A stretch of 64,000 nucleotides of DNA, from NCBI GenBank assembly GCA_964549495.1, contig CAZJWJ010000017.1, positions 1 to 64,000 of the forward strand, given 5' to 3'. The notes beneath the pieces are model-generated. The model saw only the letters and a list, made by a program, of their open reading frames with translations, was not told the origin of the DNA and made no database searches. Source of the stretch: JACKBJ01 sp964549495. GTDB lineage: Bacteria; Chloroflexota; Anaerolineae; Epilineales; Epilineaceae. A program made the translations under genes and the position numbers. Positions 47,848 through 55,942 of the stretch are shown here, piece after piece (position 1 is the first letter of the stretch; every line of letters begins with the position of its first letter).

Positions 47848-49314
47848 CTAGAGCCGCTCCGCCTCCTGGCAGACCCGCTCGATCATCCTCGAGAAGATCA
47901 GCGCGTGGAACGGGTAGAGGGCGTACCAGTAGGCCAGGCCGGGCAAGCCCTTGGGTGCGAAGTAGGCCGTCTGGTGGACCCGGCAACCGCCTTCCGAGAC
48001 CGAGTCGTCCTCCGGCTCGGCGCGGAACTCGAGCCAGGCGCGACCGGGCACTTTCATCTCGGCCCGCAATCGCACGAGCCGTCCGGGCTCGACGGCCTCG
48101 ACCCGCCAGAAGTCCAGCGCCTCGCCGACCCGCAGCCGGGTCGGGTGGCGCCGGCCACGGCGGTAGCCGACGCCGCCAACCAGGCGGTCGAGCATGCCCC
48201 GCAGGCGCCATAGCGGGTTGGCGTAGAGCCAACCTCGCCGGCCGCCCAGGCTCGAGAAAACCCGGAAGGCCGCTTCCGCCGAGGCATCGGTCTCGCGCAG
48301 CCGGTGCTCGATGATCATGCCTTCTTGGGTGGTCAGGACCACCGGCTTCACATCGCCCTGGCTGGTCACCAGGGCATCGCTCCAGGCCGTCTCGACCTCG
48401 TTGGCGTCGAGCTTGTCCAGGGCCAGGCGCACCGCCGCATCGTAGTCCAGGAGCTCGATCTCGCCGAGCAACTCCCGGGCGCTGGGCTCGCGCACGACCA
48501 CCTCGTTGCGCAGTCCCTCGACCAGGGGCTGGGCGATGGTCGACGGAATCGGCGTGACCAGGTGCACCCAATAGGAAGAGAGCCTCGGCGTGAGCACCGG
48601 CACCGGCAGCAGCCAACGCTCGAGCCCCCGGGCCCGAGCATAGCCGAGCATCATATCGCCGTAGGTCAACACATCCGCGCCCCCGATCTCGATGATCTTG
48701 CCGGCGCTCTCGGGTCGCTGCAGAGTCGCGACCAGGTAGTCGAGCAGGTTGCGGATGGCGATGGGCTGGATGCGGGTGTAGACCCAGCTGGGGCAGACCA
48801 TCACCGGCAGACGCTCGGTGAGGTAGCGGATCATCTCGAAGGAGACGCTGCCCGAGCCGACGACCACCGCGGCTCGCAGCTCGGTCACCGGAACGCCGCT
48901 CTCGCGCAGGACCTCGCCAGTGTGCTGACGCGAGCGCAGGTGGGGCGAGAGATCGGACTCCGGATCGCCCAAGCCTCCCAGGTAGACCATGCGCCCGACG
49001 CCGGCCTCCCGCGCCGCCTGGCCAAAGTTGCACGCGGCCCGCGCGTCGCGCTCGGCGAAATCGTCACCGGCTTGCATGCTGTGCACCAGGTAATATGCGG
49101 CATCGATTCCCTTCATCGCAGCCCGCAGACTGTCCGGATCGAAGGCATCCGCGGCAACAGCCTCGACCAGATCCAGCCAGGGCCGGCCGGCCAATCGTCC
49201 CGGGTCGCGGCTGGTCACACGGACCTGGTAGCCTGCCTCCAGCAGGCGCGGAACCAGCCGGCCACCGACGTAGCCGGTAGCGCCGGTGACGAGGACGCGG
49301 GTGGGAGTCGACAT
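47848..49314 (-). CDS. SDR-family NAD(P)-binding protein fused to DUF2867
   Basis: A 488-residue protein. The N-terminal Rossmann domain starts VLVTGATGYVGGRLVPRLLEAG and includes AYYLVHSM and GRMVYLGGLGD (atypical extended SDR without Y-x-x-x-K). From about residue 330 the DUF2867 domain follows, with GWLYANPLWRLRGMLDRLVGG and the end FAPKGLPGLAYWYALYPFH. Such fusions are widespread and usually called NAD(P)H-binding/epimerase-like; no substrate is known. No strong ribosome site precedes the ATG at 49314; the CCCATGTC context fits a weakly translated gene. Confidence 0.87.
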   Translation of the reverse strand: MSTPTRVLVTGATGYVGGRLVPRLLEAGYQVRVTSRDPGRLAGRPWLDLVEAVAADAFDPDSLRAAMKGIDAAYYLVHSMQAGDDFAERDARAACNFGQAAREAGVGRMVYLGGLGDPESDLSPHLRSRQHTGEVLRESGVPVTELRAAVVVGSGSVSFEMIRYLTERLPVMVCPSWVYTRIQPIAIRNLLDYLVATLQRPESAGKIIEIGGADVLTYGDMMLGYARARGLERWLLPVPVLTPRLSSYWVHLVTPIPSTIAQPLVEGLRNEVVVREPSARELLGEIELLDYDAAVRLALDKLDANEVETAWSDALVTSQGDVKPVVLTTQEGMIIEHRLRETDASAEAAFRVFSSLGGRRGWLYANPLWRLRGMLDRLVGGVGYRRGRRHPTRLRVGEALDFWRVEAVEPGRLVRLRAEMKVPGRAWLEFRAEPEDDSVSEGGCRVHQTAYFAPKGLPGLAYWYALYPFHALIFSRMIERVCQEAERL

Positions 49315-49468
49315 GGGATGGCTCCTGGTGCGATCTGGGCGCGGTCGGGTCGGCTGGCTGGTGCTACGCTCCCGCTCCGCTCGAGCCCAGCCTCCGTGAC
49401 TTCACCGTCCAAGCATAGCGTTCCATCCAGCCATCCTCCGGAACCGTTACGAACCCAGAACGACCAAG

Positions 49469-49506
49469 AACACGGCGGGGCGATCGCACGATCGCCCCGC
49501 CGTGTT
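49469..49506. terminator. 17-bp perfect terminator hairpin after the cupredoxin-like lipoprotein
   Basis: AACACGGCGGGGCGATC (49469-49485) and its exact complement (49490-49506) enclose a 4-nt loop. It begins 23 bp past the lipoprotein stop; the minus-strand 3' side is TTCTTGG-type. Confidence 0.8.
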
Positions 49507-49528
49507 GCGCCCTCGTCGGACGATGCGA

Positions 49529-50548
49529 CTACTCGATCGTGAACTCCGAGCTCATGCCCAGCGCGAAATGCGGCGCCTGGCTGGCCGGATCGGTGAAGAA
49601 GCACAAGAAGGCGTAGTTGCCCGGCTCGAAGCTGGCGGCGAAGCTCTGGCTTGCGCCCGGCTCGATGCCGACCGTGCCGCCGACGCCGGCGCCCGGCGGC
49701 GGGCCGGGCGGGGCGTCGGGCGCGAAGGCGGCCGTGAAGTCCTCCGCCGTGGCGCCTTCCTCGAGCTTGACCACGACGATCTCGTGCAGCTGCTCGCCCT
49801 CGTTGACGAACTCGATGACGTGGTCACCGGCCGGGATCCCGCCCTCGGGCAGCGTGAAGCTGAAGTCGCCGCCGCCCACCGTCAGGTCGGCCTCGGGCGC
49901 CATGGCGGCCTCGGCGTCGTCTTCGGCCTCGGTCACCGTCAGGCTCGCGACCATGCCCTTGTCGTGATGCATCACGCCGTCCGGGCTGGGGATCTCGCAG
50001 AGCAGCGCGTACTCGCCCGGCTCGAGGTCGACGTAGGCGTTGGTGCTGTCGCCCGGCATGGCGGCGTTGGGGCCGCCGACCCAGGTGACGAAGTCGGGCC
50101 GCTCGCCCGGCTCGGCCTCTTCGATGGCGGTCATCAGGTCGTCGACGGTCATGCCCTCCTCCAGCCGGGCGAGCTGGATGTGGTGCAGCTCGGCGCCGGC
50201 GTTCTCGACGATGATCTCGGTCATGCCGGCCGGCAGGCTCTTCGGCCCCTCGAAGCCGAAGTCGGTGGCCAGGAAGGTGGCGCTGGGCAGGCCGCTCTCG
50301 TCCTCGTCCGCCTCATCGCCATCCTCGTCGGCTTCCTCGTCGTCCATCGACGCATCGTCCTCGGACTCACCCCCCTCGTCCATCTCCTCCGAGTCGTCCA
50401 TCGACTCGGACCCGTCTTCGTCTTCCACGGCGCCGTCCTCGACCGCGGCCGCGTCATCTTCGGTCGCGGCGTCGTCGCCGCCGCAGGCGCTCAAGACCAG
50501 GCTCAGCGCCAAGAAGGCGGCACCCAGCCCTTGCATTCGGACACGCAT
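49529..50548 (-). CDS. Lipoprotein with acidic linker and two cupredoxin-like domains
   Basis: A 339-residue lipoprotein (LVLSACGG lipobox, Cys about residue 21). A very acidic spacer (about 25-85, Asp/Glu runs) is followed by two related beta-sandwich domains (about 87-210 and 225-335). Each has an ELHHIQLARLEEG or QLHEIVVVKLEEG strand early and a PGEYALLCEIPSP or PGNYAFLCFFTDP strand late. This HH-x-x-x / C-x-x-P arrangement resembles plastocyanin-type copper sites, with a His and a Cys in each, but the final Met/His ligand is uncertain. GGAGGAGAG precedes the ATG at 50548. Confidence 0.78.
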   Translation of the reverse strand: MRVRMQGLGAAFLALSLVLSACGGDDAATEDDAAAVEDGAVEDEDGSESMDDSEEMDEGGESEDDASMDDEEADEDGDEADEDESGLPSATFLATDFGFEGPKSLPAGMTEIIVENAGAELHHIQLARLEEGMTVDDLMTAIEEAEPGERPDFVTWVGGPNAAMPGDSTNAYVDLEPGEYALLCEIPSPDGVMHHDKGMVASLTVTEAEDDAEAAMAPEADLTVGGGDFSFTLPEGGIPAGDHVIEFVNEGEQLHEIVVVKLEEGATAEDFTAAFAPDAPPGPPPGAGVGGTVGIEPGASQSFAASFEPGNYAFLCFFTDPASQAPHFALGMSSEFTIE

Positions 50549-50744
50549 GACGTCTCTCCTCCAAGCAGCTGTCCATCGACACCACGGCACCCGCCGGGCG
50601 CCCCTGGACTCGGATCACGGCGGCGGAGGATAGCACGCATCGAGGGGGAAGCGAGCAATTTCGCAGCGCCTGTGGCATCGCGGGCCGCCACGCGAGCCCC
50701 TCGAGACCGCGCGGACCTCGAGGCTCGGCCAGGAGCAAGTTCCC

Positions 50745-51872
50745 TCAGTTGGCCTGGTATTCCTCGAAGGGCAGCTCGTAGCGGCGCTGCGGAACCGTGC
50801 CCAGGGGCTCGTGCCAGCGGCCGGTCAGGTCTCGGATGACGCGGCCGACGTGCACGTGGCTGGTCTCGATGAAGACCCGGTAGCGGAGCTGGGTACCCGC
50901 CACCGCCGTGCCGATGACGTAGATACCCGGCACGTCGGTCTCCATCGTGCCGGGCTTGTGAACCGGCGCGTTTTGCGGACCCTCGAGGCTCACGCCGGCC
51001 AGTTCGAAGATCTTAGGGCTGGCGACGAAGCCGGTGGCCAGGAGAACGAAGTCGGTCGGATGGACGATCGGCTCGGCGCTCTCGATCGGCCGGCCCGCCT
51101 CGTCGGTCGGCGCCAGATGGACCCGCCCCGGCTCGATGGCAACCGGCGCGGTGGCCGGCAGGAAGTCGATGTTGCCGGCGCGCAGCTGGGCCTCGAAGTC
51201 GGGTAACAGGTGGGGCTTGATGCGCTCGCGATCCAGCGCCGCCCGGCGATAGGACAGCGTCACTCGCGCGCCGCAACGCCAGGAGCGCAGCGCGGCCTCG
51301 ATGGCCGAGTTCTTGCCGCCCACGACGAGCAGTCGGGCACGGAAGTAGTCGTGCGGGTCGCGGAAGTAGTGGGTGACCTGCGGCAGGTCCTCGCCGGGGA
51401 TGCCCAATCGGGCCGGCGCCGCCATGTCGCCGGTGGCCAGGACGATGCGCCGGCAACGCCACTGCCCCGCCTCGCCGGAGATCGGCGACGTGCGGACGAC
51501 GAAGCCCTCGCCCTCCTCCAGCCTTTCGATCCCGACCACCGGCTCGTAGACCCGCAGGTCCAGGTCGAACTGCTCGACCACCGCGCGCAGGTAAGCCAGG
51601 TACTCCTCGCCGGTGATCCGGTTCTGGTGGTTGTTCTGGATGGGCACGCCGGCGATGGCCAGGCGCTCGCTGGTCGAGAAGAAGGGCGTGTTGCGCGGCC
51701 ACCAGCTGATCGTATAGCCCACCTGCTCGGCCTCGAGCAGCACGTAGGAGATCCCCTCGCGCTCGAGCGCAACGGCCATCTCGATGCCGATCGGCCCGGC
51801 GCCGATCACAACCACCTCGCGATCGAAGCCGCTGGCTTCCTGAGCGTTACCATTTGGTTGACCTTCGGCCAT
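50745..51872 (-). CDS. ypdA: YpdA-type flavoprotein disulfide reductase
   Basis: A 375-residue FAD/NAD(P)-binding protein of the YpdA family. Visible are the FAD motif VVVIGAGPIGIEMAVALE, the family-specific NNHQNRITGEEYLAYLR (about 72-88), the NAD(P) motif VVGGKNSAIEAAL and the C-terminal TSHVHVGRVIRDL. YpdA in Firmicutes reduces bacillithiol disulfide with NADPH and lacks the C-x-x-C of thioredoxin reductases; I see none here. The Cys near the FAD motif of Bacillus YpdA is not conserved at the same place. A PIG-L deacetylase 0.8 kb upstream is a possible thiol-pathway partner. Confidence 0.82.
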   Translation of the reverse strand: MAEGQPNGNAQEASGFDREVVVIGAGPIGIEMAVALEREGISYVLLEAEQVGYTISWWPRNTPFFSTSERLAIAGVPIQNNHQNRITGEEYLAYLRAVVEQFDLDLRVYEPVVGIERLEEGEGFVVRTSPISGEAGQWRCRRIVLATGDMAAPARLGIPGEDLPQVTHYFRDPHDYFRARLLVVGGKNSAIEAALRSWRCGARVTLSYRRAALDRERIKPHLLPDFEAQLRAGNIDFLPATAPVAIEPGRVHLAPTDEAGRPIESAEPIVHPTDFVLLATGFVASPKIFELAGVSLEGPQNAPVHKPGTMETDVPGIYVIGTAVAGTQLRYRVFIETSHVHVGRVIRDLTGRWHEPLGTVPQRRYELPFEEYQAN

Positions 51873-51935
51873 GTCACCCCTTCCCTCTCACTCATCACCG
51901 ACGCTCCGATCATCAAGAGTAGCGCGCGATCCGTG

Positions 51936-52505
51936 TCAACTGGACACTGATTCGACCTTGGGGGCGACCGGCTCGGCCTCGCAGGTCTGCTGCAGGAACT
52001 CCAGCATGGCCGCATCACCACGGCGAACGCGATCCTCGAGCTTGCGCCGAACGCTCGGCCGCAAGGGAAACGAGATGAGAAAAAGCCCCGACAGTAGCAT
52101 GATCCACGCTACACGCGCTTCCGAACCCATTGGCTCCGCCGCCTGGGTGAGGCTCCAGGCACCGAAAGCCACCCATGCCCCGATTCCCAGGATCGTCAGG
52201 ATCAGATACACGCGATGGTTGCGCAGGCGCCGCGAGCGAACTTCGATCCAAGTCCCCTCCGCATGCGCGACCAACCGGCCCCGCAAGCGCCCCAGGCGCC
52301 TGTCGGTGTTGATGAACACGCGCCGGGCAAAGAAGTCGGCACCTTCGTCATGATACAACTGGATCCAGAATCGGTCTCCACGGATCCGGCCGAAGGGGAA
52401 GCCAAATGGCATCGGTTTGAAGAAGCCGTGCGTCGACTCCAGCGCATCCTTCAGGCGAGCGTAGCATTCACCCTGCGATCGTCTGCTCCACAGGTACAAG
52501 TGCAC
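51936..52505 (-). CDS. Membrane protein of unknown function (YcxB-like layout)
   Basis: A 189-residue protein with a hydrophilic N-terminal half (RLKDALESTHGFFKP, then GRIRGDRFWIQLYHDEGADF), two adjacent membrane helices (about residues 100-120 and 133-150), and a short Arg-rich end. The layout resembles YcxB-type proteins, but the match is weak. The start is the GTG at 52505; a poor G-rich ribosome site lies upstream. No function can be given. Confidence 0.6.
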   Translation of the reverse strand: MHLYLWSRRSQGECYARLKDALESTHGFFKPMPFGFPFGRIRGDRFWIQLYHDEGADFFARRVFINTDRRLGRLRGRLVAHAEGTWIEVRSRRLRNHRVYLILTILGIGAWVAFGAWSLTQAAEPMGSEARVAWIMLLSGLFLISFPLRPSVRRKLEDRVRRGDAAMLEFLQQTCEAEPVAPKVESVSS

Positions 52506-52661
52506 GGATGGAACCCCCTTCGACGCCGCGGGTATGCCGAATCGCTCCCGCTCCTTCCCATACGCGATGAGACCTGCAGGGTCGCGTCACGGCCGTCTCG
52601 AGTGCCGACCGCTTGTGCGACGCGAACGACTGGCTGCTCAGCCCGCTGCAACCCCGACGCT

Positions 52662-53420
52662 CTACCAGCGCTCGCCTTTGAGCTTCTCCCAGTCCTCGTC
52701 GGAGACCAGGCTGACCACGCGCCAAGCCTCGCCCAGCTCGAAGGGCTGGCCCTCGGCCATCTTCTCGGCCCACTCGCGCAGCATGGGCTCCGGATCCCAG
52801 TCGCCCATCTGGCTGGCGTGCTTGCGCAGCGCGCTCAGCTTGCGATCGAAGACCGGCGTGATGTCGACGACCTCGTCGACGTGGTCGCTGCCCGGGCCGC
52901 GCACGTAGACCTTACGAACCTTGTGGGCGCGCAGGCCCTCGGCGGCCAGCTCCTCGAAGAGGTGCGGCTGGCCGGCGGCCGGGAAGACCGCGTCGAGGGC
53001 CGCGCCGGCCGCGGCGCGGTGGTCGGGATGGTTGATGTAGTTCTCGCTGACCCAGACCGTGGTCGGGTCACCGGTCAAGACCACCTCGGGGCGGAAGCGG
53101 CGGATCTCGCGAACCAGTCGCTTGCGCAGATCCATCGTGTTCTCGAGCATGCCATCGGGCTCGCGCAGGAAGACCACCTCCTGGACGCCGACCTCGGCTG
53201 CTGCCTCCCGCTGCTCCGCCTCGCGGATGGACATGGCCTTTTCCTTGGTCATTTCCTTCTCGGCGATGCCGACCTCGCCGCTGGTGCAGAGCACGTAGAC
53301 GACCTGCTTGCAGCCGGCCTGGATCCAGGCCGCCACGGTGCCGGCGGTGCCAAACTCGATATCGTCCGGATGGGCCACGATGGCCATCGCGGTTTCGGGG
53401 ACGTAGGGCTGATCGCTCAC
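52662..53420 (-). CDS. PIG-L/LmbE-family deacetylase
   Basis: A 252-residue zinc-dependent N-acetyl-sugar deacetylase of the PIG-L superfamily. The zinc/catalytic motif is VAHPDDIEFGTAGTVAAW (about residues 15-32) and the third ligand is in NYINHPDHRAAAGAALDAV (about 127-145). Family members release acetate from GlcNAc-type conjugates in mycothiol, bacillithiol and GPI synthesis. Here YpdA, a bacillithiol-disulfide reductase type, is near, so a thiol role is possible but not shown. The GTG at 53420 has AAGGAGT six bases upstream. Confidence 0.9.
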   Translation of the reverse strand: MSDQPYVPETAMAIVAHPDDIEFGTAGTVAAWIQAGCKQVVYVLCTSGEVGIAEKEMTKEKAMSIREAEQREAAAEVGVQEVVFLREPDGMLENTMDLRKRLVREIRRFRPEVVLTGDPTTVWVSENYINHPDHRAAAGAALDAVFPAAGQPHLFEELAAEGLRAHKVRKVYVRGPGSDHVDEVVDITPVFDRKLSALRKHASQMGDWDPEPMLREWAEKMAEGQPFELGEAWRVVSLVSDEDWEKLKGERW

Positions 53421-53587
53421 GCGGGACTCCTTGGCTTCGAGGGGGAAGGTCGCGGCCGGCGGCTGCCAGCATCGGGGATTGCAGATTCGAGATTCCGCGG
53501 CAATTGTAGGGCAAGCCGCCTTCCGGATTCGGATGTCGAGCGCGCGGATCGGATCGGGAGCCGCGTCCGCTCGGGATCGATCGGGAT

Positions 53588-55252
53588 CTACCCGTCGTCG
53601 CCGGCCACCGAGCGCAGGTAGTTGACCACATCGCCCCGATCGCTCAGGTCGAGCCGGTAGGCGAAGCCCGGCGCATCGGCATGTGGCCGAGTGATGCGCT
53701 CGATCAGGTCGCGATCGCGGGCCGAGCCCAGCTCGAGCGGCCGGGCATGACAGTCTGCGCAATGCCGTGACCAGAGGCGCGCGCCGCGATCGATGGAATC
53801 TAGGGTGGGCGAGATGGGATTCGCGCCCAGCGGCACGTAGAGCGCGTCAGCCCGGTCGATGGCCGCTCCGTATGCGGTCGAAACGCCCAAGAAGGCCAGC
53901 AAGCCGGCCGTGCCGGCCGTCAGCCAGGCCGCGCCGCGGCGCATAGCAGGCGCCGAGCGAAGGTCGGTGGTTGCGACGGCGGTCGCGTCGGAGTTCGCGT
54001 CTGAGGTCGCGACATCCCGATCGATCCCAGCGCTGGGGTCCGATGAGGCCCGCTGCGACAGGAAGGCCAGCACCAGCGCCAGACCGGTCACCGCGAGACC
54101 GAAGGCGATGCGCGCCGGGGGGTTGGGCAGCGGCCAGGGAAGTCCGGCCAGCACCAGCGCCAGGCCGCTGGCGGCCAGGCGTAGGGAGGCCGGCCGTGGC
54201 ATGCGGTCCCGGCTCCGATCGGCGATCAAGGCTCCGCCCAGGAACCCCGCGCCAGCCACCGCCAGTGCCAGCGGCAGCAATGGCTCGCGTCCCAGCGCCC
54301 AGTAGCTCAGCGCGGCAGCCAGGACGAGACCACCGAGCGCGCCGAGGATCCAGCCGGCCAGGCTCGGGTCTGCCGAAGGCTCGGTCGCTTTGGGATCGGT
54401 CGCGGCGGAATCGCGTGCTGCGGGATCGGTCCGGAGCTCACCGGAGACCGAGCGATCGTTCGTGCCGGGCACCGCTGGGCTCGACCGCGACCATCGCCGC
54501 GGCAGCCAGGCCAGGCCGGCTGCGATCAGGGCCGCAGCCAACCAGGCCCAGGACGGCGCGCCAAGCAGTGCATCGCGCGGTGCGAGGAATCGGGAGTGGG
54601 CCGTCATACCGACGATCCACAGGCCGAGGCCCGTGGCCGGCAAGAAGGCCAACCAGCGGCTCGCGGCTGCCAGGTCGCGCCTGCCGATCGCACTGGGCTG
54701 CCAGGTAACGCCCCCTCGATCCCGAGCACCGTGCAGACGGGCCATCGCCAGCCCCAGCCGCGCGGCGCAGGCGGCGACCAGCAGGCTCCACGCCAGTGCC
54801 CAGGCCCGCAGGAGCCATGCGGCGGGTCCCGCCGGCCCGTCGGCCGGCGCCACCGAGATGGTGAACTCGGTGTTGGGGTAGACGCTGCAATCCAAGCTCA
54901 CATCACCCGCGCGGGCGAAGCGGCGCGACCAGCGCTGGCCGGGCTCCAGCCGAAAGGGGCCGAAGGCGTGTGCTTCGACATCCTGGTTGACCACCACCAG
55001 GCCGCGGCCGACGCGGGTATCGACCCTGAGCGGCAGCACGTCGTCCACCCGCTGACCGGCGCGCGCCCGATCGGCCGTGCCGGGCGGGATGGTGTAGACA
55101 TCTTCACCGGCACCGGGGCGTGGCGGATCGTAACGAGCGGCAAGTAAGGACAGCAGCAGCGCCACGAACAGGGGGGCCAGTCGGATCGGCCCGGATCTCG
55201 ATGCGAGACCGGAACGACGAGACGCCATGGGATCCTGCGCGCGCACCGACAT
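53588..55252 (-). CDS. Polytopic membrane protein with C-terminal c-type cytochrome domain
   Basis: A 554-residue protein. Residues about 25-50 are a membrane anchor, followed by an extracytoplasmic beta-rich domain (VVVNQDVEAHAFGPFRL, then SLDCSVYPNTEFTISV) that resembles a cupredoxin fold without a complete copper site. Some eight or more hydrophobic helices follow, and the C-terminal part has one haem motif, RHCADCHARPLE (C-x-x-C-H). An Ala/Thr-rich low-complexity linker breaks the helices. It may take part in copper handling or electron transfer. The ATG at 55252 has GAGGAGG seven bases before it. Confidence 0.75.
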   Translation of the reverse strand: MSVRAQDPMASRRSGLASRSGPIRLAPLFVALLLSLLAARYDPPRPGAGEDVYTIPPGTADRARAGQRVDDVLPLRVDTRVGRGLVVVNQDVEAHAFGPFRLEPGQRWSRRFARAGDVSLDCSVYPNTEFTISVAPADGPAGPAAWLLRAWALAWSLLVAACAARLGLAMARLHGARDRGGVTWQPSAIGRRDLAAASRWLAFLPATGLGLWIVGMTAHSRFLAPRDALLGAPSWAWLAAALIAAGLAWLPRRWSRSSPAVPGTNDRSVSGELRTDPAARDSAATDPKATEPSADPSLAGWILGALGGLVLAAALSYWALGREPLLPLALAVAGAGFLGGALIADRSRDRMPRPASLRLAASGLALVLAGLPWPLPNPPARIAFGLAVTGLALVLAFLSQRASSDPSAGIDRDVATSDANSDATAVATTDLRSAPAMRRGAAWLTAGTAGLLAFLGVSTAYGAAIDRADALYVPLGANPISPTLDSIDRGARLWSRHCADCHARPLELGSARDRDLIERITRPHADAPGFAYRLDLSDRGDVVNYLRSVAGDDG

Positions 55253-55402
55253 GCTCGATCCTCCTCTGCCGGCAAGGGCTCCTTCGAAAGCCGAGCGGCC
55301 GGGTTGGCCGACGGCGTGAAGCCGGACCTGCGGGACTCTTCGAATCGGTGATTATAGCCCGCGGACCGCAGGCTGGATTCGCAGATCGGCCGGCCCGGAT
55401 GG

Positions 55403-55418
55403 TGGGACATCCGTCCCA
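55403..55418. promoter_or_regulatory. Operator-like inverted repeat between divergent cytochrome and dksA-like genes
   Basis: TGGGAC-ATCC-GTCCCA (55403-55418) lies in the 253-bp divergent region, 43 bp before an extended -10 (TGCTATGAT, hexamer 55461-55466) that would serve the dksA-like gene. Which gene it controls, if any, is not shown. Confidence 0.4.
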
Positions 55419-55505
55419 TGATCGGCGTCGAAGCGACTGGAGGCCCGGCAGGCTGCATGCTATGATGATTGAATGCCGATTCGGAAATCGAGGGAGAGCC
55501 GCTAG

Positions 55506-55835
55506 ATGCCGACCGAGAGCAAGAGCCGCATCGTCGAGATCCTGCAGAAGGAGCTGGCCGAGGCCCGCGCCGAGCTCGAAGACTACCAGGAGCAAGCCGA
55601 TCAGCCCGACTTCGAGATGGGCGATGCGGAGGGTTACAGCACCTGGCAGGCCGCGATGTCGCTCAAGAACCATCTCGAACAAGAGGTCAAGGACATCGAG
55701 CGCGCTCTGAAGCGCGCCGAGGAAGGCCTCTATGGCGTCTGCGCGATCTGTGGCGAGCAGATCGGATCGGCGCGCATGCATGCCCTTCCGTATACCATCC
55801 ACTGCGTGAGCTGCGCCAGCAAGGCCAAGGCCTGA
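55506..55835 (+). CDS. TraR/DksA-type zinc-finger protein
   Basis: A 109-residue protein with an N-terminal coiled-coil hairpin (about residues 7-70, acidic tip DQPDFEMGDAEG) and a C4 zinc finger: CAICGEQIGSARMHALPYTIHCVSC, quoted as C-A-I-C and C-V-S-C with 18 residues between. DksA proteins insert the coiled coil in the RNA polymerase secondary channel to modulate rRNA and stress transcription. The acidic tip is present, so regulation of polymerase is likely. GGGAGAG precedes the ATG, and an extended -10 lies about 40 bp upstream. Confidence 0.88.
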   Translation: MPTESKSRIVEILQKELAEARAELEDYQEQADQPDFEMGDAEGYSTWQAAMSLKNHLEQEVKDIERALKRAEEGLYGVCAICGEQIGSARMHALPYTIHCVSCASKAKA

Positions 55836-55942
55836 GCCCGATCGCGCCGAGCCGTCGTTCGCCTACTCGGCCCCATGGCAAGCATCATCCCCTCGAACTC
55901 GCGTACCCGTCACCCGAGATGACAGACCGATCGGCGCTTCGA

